Origin: Bacillota bacterium
GTDB lineage: Bacteria; Bacillota; Clostridia; Oscillospirales; Oscillospiraceae
DNA length: 11,889 bases
Reading direction: 5' to 3'
Assembly: GCA_023393155.1 (NCBI GenBank)
Contig: JAEWML010000094.1
Span: 1 to 11,889, forward strand
A model generated the notes under the pieces. It had not been told where the DNA came from. It searched no databases and saw nothing but the letters and a program-made list of their open reading frames with translations. The position numbers and the translations under genes were made by a program. This document shows positions 1-6,655 of this stretch, in pieces; positions within the stretch are counted from its first letter, which is position 1; each line of letters opens with the position of its first letter.

Positions 1-298
1 CTTCTCCCTTAATCATGCCGAAGAAGAGATGCAGCAGCTCCCTCGCGTCCTCCACCGTCCGGCCCTTGACCAGATCGATCATCAGCGAAGCGGAGGCCTG
101 GGAAATCGCGCAGCCGTCTCCTGTAAAACCGGCGTCTTCAATGACGCCCTCCTTTACCCGCAGCTCCAGAACAATGTCGTCCCCGCAGCTTGGGTTCACT
201 CCCTCCAGCGCGATGGTTGCATCCTCCACCTTGCGGCGGTTTTGGGGCGCGCGGCTGTTTTCCACGATAATCTGATTGTACAGGGCACTAAGCTCCAA
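1..298 (-). CDS. sufU: SufU, Fe-S cluster assembly sulfur acceptor (partial, C-terminus off the left edge)
   Basis: An IscU-fold protein that, in Firmicutes, takes persulfide sulfur from SufS as a Zn-dependent sulfurtransferase and passes it to SufBCD in the cytosol. The 99 visible codons align throughout with Bacillus SufU: an N-terminal LYNQIIVEN helix, NPSCGDD (Cys38 and Asp40, two expected Zn ligands), GDGCAIS (Cys63, a third ligand) and the following SASLMIDLVKG helix. The SufU-specific insertion and the last cysteine would lie off the window. The start is TTG at 298-296. No in-frame ATG fits, the protein begins MELSALYNQ as the family does, and AGGAGG at 309-314 lies 10 nt upstream. The gene overlaps the end of sufS by 11 bp, which suggests translational coupling as the last visible suf gene. 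Confidence 0.93.
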   Translation of the reverse strand, partial: MELSALYNQIIVENSRAPQNRRKVEDATIALEGVNPSCGDDIVLELRVKEGVIEDAGFTGDGCAISQASASLMIDLVKGRTVEDARELLHLFFGMIKGE

Positions 299-1508
299 GG
301 CCCATCCACCTCCTGACCTTTTCCACGCTGCTTAAAAAGGCATCCACGTCTTCTTCCGTGTTGTACACGGCGAAGCTGGCCCGGGCGCAGGCGGTGATGC
401 CCAGAAACTCCATCAGCGGCTGGGCGCAGTGATGCCCTGCCCGGACCGCAATGCCGTCGGCATCCAGAATCGTGGCGGTGTCATGGGGGTGTACGCCGTC
501 CACATTGAAGGAAATCACGCCGCACCGCTCCTCCGGGACCGGTTCGCCGTACACCTTCACATGGGGAATCGCTGCCAGACCCTTCAGCGCCCGGGCCGTC
601 AGTGCCTTTTCGTGGGCTTGGATCTGTTCCCAGCCAAGGGAGTCCATAAACCGGATGGCAGCTTCCAGTCCCACCTCGCCGCCCACGTTGCGGGTTCCCG
701 CCTCAAAGCAGCGGGGAATTTCGGCGTAAGAAACGCTTTGCTCATGGACCGAGGCAATCATATCGCCGCCGCTGAGGAAGGGCGGCATTTTTTCCAGCAG
801 CTCCTTCTTCCCGTACAGCGCGCCCACGCCCATGGGGGCGTAAAGCTTATGGCCGGAAAGGGCGGCAAAGTCCACGTCCAGCGCCTTCACATCCACGGGA
901 AGATGGGGCGCGCTCTGGGCGCAGTCCAGCACCACCACCGCACCCACGGCGCGGGCTCTGCGGACAATGGACTCCACCGGGGCCTCCAGCCCCAAGACGT
1001 TTGAAACCTGCGCAATGGCCACCAGCCGGGTGCGATCCGTAATCTTCCGGTCCAGCTCCTCCTCGCTCAGGCGTCCATCGGGGCCGGGATAGAAATACAC
1101 CAGCTTTGCGCCCGTGGCCTTGGCCACCCGCTGCCACGGAACCAGATTGCTGTGATGCTCCGCCACGGAGAGGGCGATTTCATCCCCCGCCTTCAAAAAC
1201 TCCAAGCCATAGCTGTACGCCACCAGATTCAGCCCCTCGGAGGTGTTCTGTGTGAAAATAAGCTCCTCCGGCGCGGCGTGGAGGAAGCGGGCCACCGCCG
1301 CCCGGGCGTTCTCATGGGCGTCTGTGGCGCGAACGCCCAGTTCGTACACCCCCCGATGGGGATTGGCGTTGTCCTGGCGGTAGTACTCCTCCACCGCCTT
1401 TAAAACGGACAGCGGCTTTTGCGTCGTGGCGGCGTTGTCCAGATAGATAAGCCGCTTTCCGTTTTCCGGCACGGATAAAATGGGAAACTGTTTTTGCAGT
1501 TCGTTCAT
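288..1508 (-). CDS. sufS: SufS cysteine desulfurase
   Basis: A PLP-dependent class V aminotransferase-fold enzyme, group II cysteine desulfurase. It converts L-cysteine to L-alanine and leaves a protein persulfide that is handed to SufU. The 406 residues match the usual SufS length. Visible motifs are YLDNAATTQKP (22-32), AEHHSN (116-121) with the PLP-stacking histidine, QVSNVLG (167-173), VVLDCAQSAPH (192-202) with Asp195 and Gln198, and SGHKLYAP (218-225) with the Schiff-base Lys221. RAGHHCAQP (356-364) carries the catalytic Cys361, and CARASFAVYNTEEDVD holds the substrate-binding Arg376. It starts at ATG 1508, sharing a 4-base ATGA overlap with the sufD stop, with an AGGAGG site 11 nt upstream inside sufD. 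Its place beside sufU and sufBCD separates it from IscS/NifS paralogues. Confidence 0.97.
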   Translation of the reverse strand: MNELQKQFPILSVPENGKRLIYLDNAATTQKPLSVLKAVEEYYRQDNANPHRGVYELGVRATDAHENARAAVARFLHAAPEELIFTQNTSEGLNLVAYSYGLEFLKAGDEIALSVAEHHSNLVPWQRVAKATGAKLVYFYPGPDGRLSEEELDRKITDRTRLVAIAQVSNVLGLEAPVESIVRRARAVGAVVVLDCAQSAPHLPVDVKALDVDFAALSGHKLYAPMGVGALYGKKELLEKMPPFLSGGDMIASVHEQSVSYAEIPRCFEAGTRNVGGEVGLEAAIRFMDSLGWEQIQAHEKALTARALKGLAAIPHVKVYGEPVPEERCGVISFNVDGVHPHDTATILDADGIAVRAGHHCAQPLMEFLGITACARASFAVYNTEEDVDAFLSSVEKVRRWMGLGA

Positions 1509-2581
1509 GGCTGACCCAGCCTCCTTCCGATGTTTTCAAGAATTTCCGTACGCAGCGCCTCATCCGGGATTTGGTCCAGCACCGGGGCAAACCGGGCCTC
1601 CACCATCAGATGCTTGGCCTGCGCGGGAGGCAGGCCCCGTGAGCAGAGGTAGTAAAGCTGCTGCTCTTCAAACCGGCCCACGGTGGCGGCGTGCTGCCCC
1701 TCCACCAGCTCCTCCCCGCACAGAATCAGAGGCGCAGTGCGGTTGCGGGCGGTGGGGCTGAGCAACAGGACGGCTTCCTGCTCATGACCCACGGCGCGGA
1801 CGGCCCCTTGGCGAAAGTCGATGGTACCCCGCAGGATTTTGCGGCTCCGGTCCCCCAGCACACCGGCGGTGCGCAGCTCGCTGTGGGTATCCTTGCCGGT
1901 ATGAATCACCAGATCATTGAAGTCCAGCGACTGCTCCCCGTCTCCAAAATAGGCGGTGTCCAAACTGTATTCCGCAGCCTGTCCTTCCAGTTGAATCCGG
2001 GTTCCGCAGGCAGCCACGCCGCCGCCCAGCACGGCCCGGACCACCTCCACCCGTGCGCCTTCGGCCACATGGGCGCCCACGGCGTTCCAGCTTCGGCTGT
2101 CGGCTTCCAGAAGCTGAATTTGAATGAAACGCACCACCGCGCCCGGCTCCGCGTCAATCTGGGTCAAATCCGCCGCCGCGCCGTGGTCCGCTCCTCCCCG
2201 GAGCACCTGCACCACCGTGAGAGTGCTTCCCTCTCCGGCGGAAATGCCCCAATGGGTGACGGCGGCGCTTTGTTTTTGGCTCAGCGTCCGGGTCAGCGTC
2301 AGCGGGGCCGCGGCATTGCCGCCCTGCGCCCGCACATAACAAACGGTGTCTGCATGGTCCAAAACGAACCGGTCCACCGCCTCGCCCATCCCGCCGGGAA
2401 TGGACGCGACGGCCTCCGGCAAAACGGAAAGCAGCTCCACGCCCTTGGGCAATTCTCCTGCATAGGGCAGGGGCGAACCCTCGCGGGCGGCCAGCTCCGG
2501 CAGTGCCGCGCTGTCCTCCGCCTGATTCACGCCGGTCCAGCTCCATGTTGGAACCGGCAAACGGTTGATTGCGCTGTTCAT
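1505..2581 (-). CDS. sufD: SufD, Fe-S cluster assembly complex subunit
   Basis: Partner of SufB in the SufBC2D scaffold on which nascent Fe-S clusters are built. It folds as the SufBD right-handed beta-helix and is needed for iron entry. The 358 residues carry a variable N-terminus (1-100), the beta-helix core with SLDFNDLVIHTGKDTHSELRTAGVLGDRSRKILRG (about 218-251), and the C-terminal SufBD signature GQHAATVGRFEEQQLYYLCSRGL (295-317). His297 occupies the position of E. coli SufD His360, implicated in cluster formation. It differs from SufB in lacking the paired Cys/Glu. The start ATG is preceded by AAGGAGG in the 16-bp gap after sufB, and the stop overlaps the sufS start (ATGA). SufD paralogues are divergent, but position and the C-terminal motif make the call secure. 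Confidence 0.95.
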   Translation of the reverse strand: MNSAINRLPVPTWSWTGVNQAEDSAALPELAAREGSPLPYAGELPKGVELLSVLPEAVASIPGGMGEAVDRFVLDHADTVCYVRAQGGNAAAPLTLTRTLSQKQSAAVTHWGISAGEGSTLTVVQVLRGGADHGAAADLTQIDAEPGAVVRFIQIQLLEADSRSWNAVGAHVAEGARVEVVRAVLGGGVAACGTRIQLEGQAAEYSLDTAYFGDGEQSLDFNDLVIHTGKDTHSELRTAGVLGDRSRKILRGTIDFRQGAVRAVGHEQEAVLLLSPTARNRTAPLILCGEELVEGQHAATVGRFEEQQLYYLCSRGLPPAQAKHLMVEARFAPVLDQIPDEALRTEILENIGRRLGQP

Positions 2582-2597
2582 GTTTCGGTTCCTCCTT

Positions 2598-4016
2598 TCA
2601 GCCGATGCTGCCCTTCATTTCCAGATGGATGAGATTGTTCATCTCCACCGCGTATTCCAAAGGCAGTTCCTTTGCAATAGGCTCGGCAAAGCCGCCCACA
2701 ATCAGAGCGCGGGCGTCCTCCTCGGCAAGCCCCCGGCTCATCAGATAAAAAATGGCCTCTTCGCTGATGCGGCCAATTTTGGCCTCGTGTCCCACATCCA
2801 CCTGATCGCAGCGAATATCCATCACCGGAATCGTGTCCGAGCGGGAACGGCTGTCCAGCATCAGCGACTCGCAGGAGACGGAGGACTTGCTTCCCTCGGC
2901 CTCCGGGGCCACAGTGACGGCGCTGCGGAAGGTGGAGATTCCCCCGTCCCGGGAAATGGACTTGGTGGTGATGTGCGAGGTGGTATTGGGCGCGGCGTGA
3001 AGCACCTTCACGCCCGTATCCAGATTCTGACCCGCGCCGGCAAAGGTAATGCCGGTGAACTCCATCCGGGAACGCGCGCCTTTGAGGACGCTCATGGGGT
3101 AAAGATAGGACGTGTGGGACCCGAAGGAGCCGGACACCCACTCCACGGTGCCGCCCTCCTCCACCAGTGCCCGCTTGGTATTTAGGTTGTACATATTTTT
3201 GGACCAGTTTTCAATGGTGGAGTACCGCATCCGGGCGTTTTTGCCCACGTACAGCTCCACGCACCCGGCGTGGAGGTTTGCCACGCTGTACTTGGGGGCG
3301 GAACATCCCTCGATGAAGTGCAGATAAGCCCCCTCGCCCACGATGATCAGCGTGTGCTCGAACTGCCCCGCCCCCGGCGCATTGAGCCGGAAGTAGGACT
3401 GAAGCGGAATTTCCACCGACACGCCGGGCGGCACATAGACGAAGGAGCCGCCGGACCAGACCGCCCCGTGCAGCGCGGCAAATTTGTGGTCGGTGGGCGG
3501 AACCAGACGCATGAAGTGCTTGCGGACCATTTCGGCATAGGGGCCGGTGAGGGCGCTTTCCATGTCGGTATAGACCACGCCCTGGGCGGCAACCTCCGCC
3601 CGGACATTATGGTAAACCACCTCGGAGTCATACTGCGCGCCCACCCCCGCAAGGGACTTGCGCTCCGCCTCGGGAATGCCAAGGCGCTCAAAGGTGTTTT
3701 TGATATCTTCGGGCACGTCGGCCCACTTGCCCTGCATGGCGGTTTTCGGCCGGACATAGGTGACAATATGCTCCATGTCCAGTTCGTCCAGCGGCGGGCC
3801 CCATGCGGGCAGAGACAGTTCGTTATAGGTCCGCAATGCCTTCAGGCGGAAAATCCGCATCCATTCGGGGTCGTGCTTTTCCTCCGAAATCTTCTCCACG
3901 ATTGCAGCCGTCAGGCCGGAATCCACTTCAAAGGAAGGGTCCACCCGGTCCTTAATGTCATAGACGCTGCGGTCCATCGCCTCCACCCGGGTCTTTTCCT
4001 GATCAAAGCGGCTCAT
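2598..4016 (-). CDS. sufB: SufB, Fe-S cluster scaffold subunit
   Basis: Main scaffold subunit of SufBC2D. It receives sulfur from SufSU and assembles the cluster at the SufB-SufD interface. At 472 residues it is close to Bacillus SufB. The N-terminal region (40-190) has KHDPEWMRIFRLKAL, typical of SufB. The beta-helix (190-370) includes FIEGCSAPKYS (Cys238) and MYNLNTKRALVEEGGTVEW. Near the C-terminus Cys382 (SCESLMLDS) and Glu411 (VGHEAKIG) lie 29 residues apart, the same spacing as the essential E. coli Cys405 and Glu434 that I align them with. The protein ends in the conserved LPLEYAVEMNNLIHLEMKGSIG. The start ATG has AAGGAGG about 9 nt upstream within the sufC 3' end, so it overlaps sufC by 14 bp and is probably coupled to it. 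Confidence 0.98.
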   Translation of the reverse strand: MSRFDQEKTRVEAMDRSVYDIKDRVDPSFEVDSGLTAAIVEKISEEKHDPEWMRIFRLKALRTYNELSLPAWGPPLDELDMEHIVTYVRPKTAMQGKWADVPEDIKNTFERLGIPEAERKSLAGVGAQYDSEVVYHNVRAEVAAQGVVYTDMESALTGPYAEMVRKHFMRLVPPTDHKFAALHGAVWSGGSFVYVPPGVSVEIPLQSYFRLNAPGAGQFEHTLIIVGEGAYLHFIEGCSAPKYSVANLHAGCVELYVGKNARMRYSTIENWSKNMYNLNTKRALVEEGGTVEWVSGSFGSHTSYLYPMSVLKGARSRMEFTGITFAGAGQNLDTGVKVLHAAPNTTSHITTKSISRDGGISTFRSAVTVAPEAEGSKSSVSCESLMLDSRSRSDTIPVMDIRCDQVDVGHEAKIGRISEEAIFYLMSRGLAEEDARALIVGGFAEPIAKELPLEYAVEMNNLIHLEMKGSIG

Positions 4017-4767
4017 GAACCCCCGCCTCCTTTTTCAGCTCGCCAAAGCCTCCCGCCGTAATTTCGGAAACCAGCTCGGCCCCGCCGGTGCGGGCAATTC
4101 GACCGCCCTCCAGAATGTGGACCGCGTCGATGTCCAGCCCCTCCAAAATTTTGGCGCTATGGGTGATAATGAGCAGGGCGTTTTGTTTCGAGCGGAAGGC
4201 CCTGATTCCCTGCGTCACGGTGCGCACCGCGTCCACGTCCAGACCGGAATCGGTTTCATCCAGCATGGCAAGCTTTGGATGGAGCATCAGCATCTGCAAA
4301 ATCTCCGCCTTCTTTTTCTCTCCGCCGGAAAAGCCTACGTTCAAGTACCGGTCGGCGTAAGACTCGTTCATGTCCAGCGCCGCCATCTGCTGGCGCAGTT
4401 CTTTGCGGAACAGCAAAACCTTGGGCGGTTTCCCGTCCACCGCGCCCCGGGCGGTGCGTAAAAAGTTTTCCAATGTTACACCGGGAATCTCCTCCGGCGC
4501 CTGGAAGGAAAGAAACGCTCCCGCCCGTGCCCGGGCGTCCGCCCTTTCCTCCGTAATGTCACGGCCCTCCAGAAGAATCCGGCCCCGCCGGACCTCATAG
4601 CGGGGGTCCCCCATCACCGCGGAAACCAACGTGGATTTTCCCGTTCCGTTGGGTCCCATCAGCACGTGAAGCTCTCCCGGACGAATCGTCAGATTGACGC
4701 CGTCCAAAATCACCTTATCCTCCACGGACACACTCAGATCCTGCAATTCAAGCAGCGGACTGCTCAT
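4003..4767 (-). CDS. sufC: SufC, Fe-S assembly ATPase
   Basis: ABC-type ATPase that powers conformational change of the SufB-SufD scaffold. It is soluble, with no transmembrane partner. The 254 residues show Walker A GPNGTGKST (38-46), Q-loop Gln89 (FLSFQAPEEIPGV, a SufC trait), ABC signature NVGFSGGEKKKAEILQ (143-158), Walker B LAMLDETDSGLD (166-177, with Glu171 as the expected catalytic base) and H-loop His203 (ITHSAK). FSGGEKKK and DETDSGLD separate SufC from transporter ATPases. It is the first suf gene. ATG 4767 lies 8 nt after AAGGAGGT (4776-4783), with a stem-loop immediately upstream of that site. Its stop codon falls inside the sufB start region. Confidence 0.98.
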   Translation of the reverse strand: MSSPLLELQDLSVSVEDKVILDGVNLTIRPGELHVLMGPNGTGKSTLVSAVMGDPRYEVRRGRILLEGRDITEERADARARAGAFLSFQAPEEIPGVTLENFLRTARGAVDGKPPKVLLFRKELRQQMAALDMNESYADRYLNVGFSGGEKKKAEILQMLMLHPKLAMLDETDSGLDVDAVRTVTQGIRAFRSKQNALLIITHSAKILEGLDIDAVHILEGGRIARTGGAELVSEITAGGFGELKKEAGVHEPL

Positions 4768-4783
4768 CTATTTCGACCTCCTT

Positions 4784-4800
4784 ACCGCCTGTTGGGCGGT
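4784..4800 (-). promoter_or_regulatory. Stem-loop abutting the sufC ribosome-binding site
   Basis: In the mRNA sense ACCGCC and GGCGGT form a perfect 6-bp GC-rich stem around a CAACA loop. The 3' arm ends at 4784 and the AAGGAGGT ribosome-binding site starts at the next base, 4783. What is seen is the inverted repeat and its contact with the site. That it stabilises the transcript or tunes sufC translation is inference. It is not a terminator, because no T-run follows. Confidence 0.5.
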
Positions 4801-4806
4801 TAAATA

Positions 4807-4821
4807 GTTAGAAACGCTAAC
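4807..4821. promoter_or_regulatory. 15-bp dyad GTTAG-N5-CTAAC in the suf leader
   Basis: A perfect 5-bp inverted repeat with a 5-nt centre, lying between the -10-like hexamers and the sufC ribosome-binding site. It could be an operator or a small transcribed hairpin. The GGTTA at 4818-4822 (mRNA sense) could instead pair with TAACC at 4798-4802, which overlaps the 5' arm of the stem next to the ribosome-binding site, so the two pairings exclude each other. Short repeats like this occur by chance, so confidence is modest. Confidence 0.35.
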
Positions 4822-4822
4822 C

Positions 4823-4865
4823 TTTTCTTTATACTATACTAACTTACTATGAAATACAACCGGTT
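4823..4865 (-). promoter_or_regulatory. Putative suf operon promoter region
   Basis: This AT-rich stretch directly upstream of sufC holds overlapping -10-like hexamers on the minus strand, TAGTAT, TATAGT and TATAAA, around 4829-4841. TTGTAT is placed 17 bp upstream of TAGTAT as a weak -35 (three of six consensus bases). The plus-strand stretch ATACTATACTAACTTA at 4831-4846 resembles the left half of an IscR type-1 (Rrf2 family) site, but the right half is poor. An A/T-rich tract at 4866-4915 could act as an UP element. Position and composition favour a promoter; the exact start and regulator are not determined. Confidence 0.4.
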
Positions 4866-5104
4866 TCATTTAAAAATTTATCGAAAATTCCACAAAATTA
4901 TTTAAAAAAGTCAATTGCGCCTTACCTGTTCTGATGAATTGCGGCTATTTTACCTTACTATAACGGTTTGGACTTGTCCGGAAACCGGACAGGCGGGAGG
5001 ATTTATTTTTCCTGCCGCTTATCTCCGCGGCCATGCCAATTGCAGAAAATGGATCAGGCGAAGGAAAATCCTCTCCTTGTGATTCTTCATACCAGCGTAT
5101 ACAT
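4866..5104. other. Intergenic, AT-rich then mixed; no gene recognised
   Basis: About 240 bp between the putative suf promoter and the transglutaminase-like remnant. Bases 4866-4915 are very rich in A and T. A minus-strand TTGACT at 4909-4914 matches a -35 at five of six bases but has no -10 at proper spacing. An octamer CTTACTAT at 4954-4961 repeats one at 4843-4850. A short hairpin lies at 4973-4993. A 62-codon minus-strand frame (4945-5133) has no recognisable similarity and no good ribosome-binding site, so it is not called as a gene. Confidence 0.5.
4973..4993. repeat. Short inverted repeat (TGTCCGG-AAA-CCGGACA)
   Basis: The arms TGTCCGG (4975-4981) and CCGGACA (4985-4991) pair perfectly around AAA. 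One mismatch and one further pair extend the stem to 4973-4993. No clear T-run follows on the minus strand, so it is not a convincing intrinsic terminator. On the plus strand a loose T-rich stretch follows from about 5001. It could be a degraded terminator or a protein site. Confidence 0.35.
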
Positions 5105-5401
5105 TTATGTGATACCACATTGTCGGTTTCCACCCGGCATTTTGAAAATAATTTCGGGCAGTCTGCGTGTTTTCAGCATTTTGCCCGTACTATAAGCGAC
5201 GCCCGCCTCTCTGAGCAGCCGATAGGCCGCCACGCTGTATCCCTGACAGGTTGCGGTGCCATTCAAAAAGGCCGCATAGGCCGTCGCGTCGAGATGATAG
5301 CCTTTATTCTTTCCTGTGATCTTCATTGTCAAAGGCCGGCTGCTTTTTATATCCTGAGCTATCCAAAACGCTACAAGGCCGGGTAAAAAATCAGCTCGCA
5401 A
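5105..5401 (-). pseudogene. Remnant of a transglutaminase-like domain protein
   Basis: An open stretch of 98 codons. Residues about 36-68, with ATAYAAFLNGTATCQGYSV then AAYRLLREAGV, match the catalytic-Cys region of bacterial transglutaminase-like (papain-fold) proteins, whose pattern is AY.AL..G.AVCQGYA.....L...G. After REAGV the similarity stops: the His region (HAWNIV type) and the Asp region (VD.TWDD type) are absent here and were not found in the other minus-strand frames down to 4945. The frame begins with TTG immediately after an in-frame TGA and has no good ribosome-binding site, so the N-terminal part is missing too. I read it as a decayed insert between two operons. A small expressed protein is less likely but possible, since an extended -10 sequence lies just upstream. 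Confidence 0.5.
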
Positions 5402-5422
5402 TCAGCGCCCTAACATATGCTC

Positions 5423-5431
5423 ATTATAGCA
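5423..5431 (-). promoter_or_regulatory. Extended -10 promoter-like sequence
   Basis: The minus strand reads TGCTATAAT, a perfect TATAAT (5423-5428) with the TG-N extension (5429-5431). The expected start of transcription would be near 5416, just ahead of the transglutaminase-like remnant. The -35 position (CACCTC region) is poor, which extended -10 promoters tolerate. It lies downstream of the ara operon terminator, so it would start a new transcript that could also run toward suf. Confidence 0.45.
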
Positions 5432-5474
5432 TCTTAAAAGCTCACAGAGGTGATGACTGTGATTTCCGGACAGC

Positions 5475-5511
5475 AAAAGCCGCCACTCCACGGCGTGGAG
5501 TGGCGGCTTTT
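5475..5511. terminator. Intrinsic terminator at the end of the ara operon (bidirectional form)
   Basis: A perfect inverted repeat: AAAAGCCGCCACTCCA (5475-5490) pairs with TGGAGTGGCGGCTTTT (5496-5511) around CGGCG, whose outer C and G can also pair. The 16-17 bp GC-rich stem is followed by TTTT on the minus strand and TTTTT on the plus strand. It lies about 80 bp past the galM stop and closes the arabinose operon. No converging gene is apparent on the other side. Confidence 0.9.
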
Positions 5512-5592
5512 TAACCAAAGCAGTTCTAAAATCAGATGCCCATTGCAGCCCAAGGAGCAGCAATTCCGGCAATCTTTTCCGGGGCATCGCCC
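5512..5592 (-). other. galM 3' untranslated stretch with possible folded structure
   Basis: Eighty bases between the galM stop and the terminator. GATGCCC followed directly by ATTGC (5535-5546) can pair with GCAAT (5569-5573, or the copy at 5560-5564) and GGGCATC (5582-5588), giving a two-part helix with a bulge. No reading frame here is convincing. It may simply be an incidental 3' UTR fold. Confidence 0.3.
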
Positions 5593-6639
5593 TCAGCGCG
5601 CTGAAAAGCGGTACTGCGTGGTCTGGCGGTACGTTTCGCCCTTTCGCAGCACTGCGCTGGGAAAGCCGGGATGATGGGGTGCGTCCGGGTAGCCCTGCGT
5701 TTCCAGACAGAAGCCCCAGCGTTTTGCATAGGGGGCGCCGCCCTTCCCTGCCGGACAGCCGTCCAGATAGTTCCCGGAGTAGAATTGAATCCCCGGCTGA
5801 GTGGTCAGTACCTCCAAAGTGATGCCGGTTTCCGGCGCGTAGGCCGTGGCTGCGGTGCGCAGGGAGCCGGGTGCCCCGTCCACAGCCCAATTGTGGTCGT
5901 ACCCCTTTGCAAAAGCAAGCTGCTCAAAGAGATCGTCCACCAACGCCCCGATTGGCATGGGACTGCGCAAATCCATGGGGGTGCGTTCCACCGGGTCAAG
6001 CTCCCCCGTGGGAATGGAGTGCGCGTCGGTAGGCGTATAGCGGGAGGCTGAAATCCGGATTTCCTGACTCAGAACCGGCCCGCTGTCGTGTCCCCCCAGA
6101 TTAAAATAGGCGTGACTGGTCAGATTGCAGAGAGTATCCCGGTCACATTCCGCCCGGTATTCAATGGTTAAACCGCTACGCTCCAAACGATAGGTCACCT
6201 GAACGAAAAGATTGCCGGGGTAGTTCTCCTGTCCGGCGGGGCTGAGCAGGGAGAGAACCAGCGTGTCCGCCAAGGCCTCCTCCACTGTCCACACCTGCTT
6301 GTCAAAGCCCGTCAGGCCGCCGTGAAGATGATTCTCCCCGTCATTGGCGGCCAGCGGATAGTGCGTTCCGTTCAACTCAAAGGCCGCGCCGCCGATGCGG
6401 TTGGCAAACCGTCCGATGAGCGCGCCGATGTATTTATCCTGCCTGCGATAGTCCTCCAGCGTGTCAAAGCCCAGCACCACATCCACGGAAGCTCCGCTGC
6501 GGTCCGGCGCCCGCAGGGAGCGCAGTGCGCCGCCGTAAGTTAAAATCTCACAGGACAGCGCCCCGCAGCTCAGTGTGTACTGCTCCACGTCCGTGCCGTC
6601 CGGCATTTTGCCGAAATGTTGTTTCATCGGTGCATCCAT
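5593..6639 (-). CDS. galM: Aldose 1-epimerase (mutarotase)
   Basis: Interconverts alpha and beta anomers of free aldoses in the cytosol. Here the likely substrate is L-arabinose, feeding the isomerase. The 348 residues match the family. Visible motifs are IGRFANRIGGAAF (75-87) with the substrate-binding Arg81, NHLHGG (103-108) with His106, TSHAYFNLGG (174-183) with His176, KGYDHNW (245-251) with Asp248, and CLETQGYPDAPHHPGFP (311-327) with Glu313. These line up with the catalytic His, His, Asp and Glu of Lactococcus GalM. ATG 6639 is chosen because AAGGAGG (6648-6654) lies 8 nt upstream. The open frame continues upstream to 6951, but that part overlaps araD in another frame and is not coding. 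An ATG at 6627 is too far from the ribosome-binding site. It is the last gene of the operon, 16 bp after araD. Confidence 0.95.
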   Translation of the reverse strand: MDAPMKQHFGKMPDGTDVEQYTLSCGALSCEILTYGGALRSLRAPDRSGASVDVVLGFDTLEDYRRQDKYIGALIGRFANRIGGAAFELNGTHYPLAANDGENHLHGGLTGFDKQVWTVEEALADTLVLSLLSPAGQENYPGNLFVQVTYRLERSGLTIEYRAECDRDTLCNLTSHAYFNLGGHDSGPVLSQEIRISASRYTPTDAHSIPTGELDPVERTPMDLRSPMPIGALVDDLFEQLAFAKGYDHNWAVDGAPGSLRTAATAYAPETGITLEVLTTQPGIQFYSGNYLDGCPAGKGGAPYAKRWGFCLETQGYPDAPHHPGFPSAVLRKGETYRQTTQYRFSAR

Positions 6640-6655
6640 AGCCGGTCCCTCCTTT

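Noticed and set aside
3270..4061. 263-codon open frame on the plus strand
   Set aside because: Antisense to sufB; no family resemblance.
4909..4914. TTGACT as a -35 for suf
   Set aside because: No -10-like hexamer at 16-19 bp; the best spaced hexamer is GGAATT.
4945..5133. 62-codon minus-strand frame after the transglutaminase-like remnant
   Set aside because: Considered as a frameshifted continuation, but it shows no His or Asp transglutaminase motif and no good start signal.
4768..5592. tRNA, CRISPR repeats or insertion-sequence ends in the intergenic region
   Set aside because: No cloverleaf, no regularly spaced repeats, no terminal inverted repeats flanking a transposase, and no target duplications were seen.
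5450..5674. 74-codon plus-strand frame starting after GAGGTG
   Set aside because: Runs through the terminator hairpin and antisense to galM; no recognisable protein.
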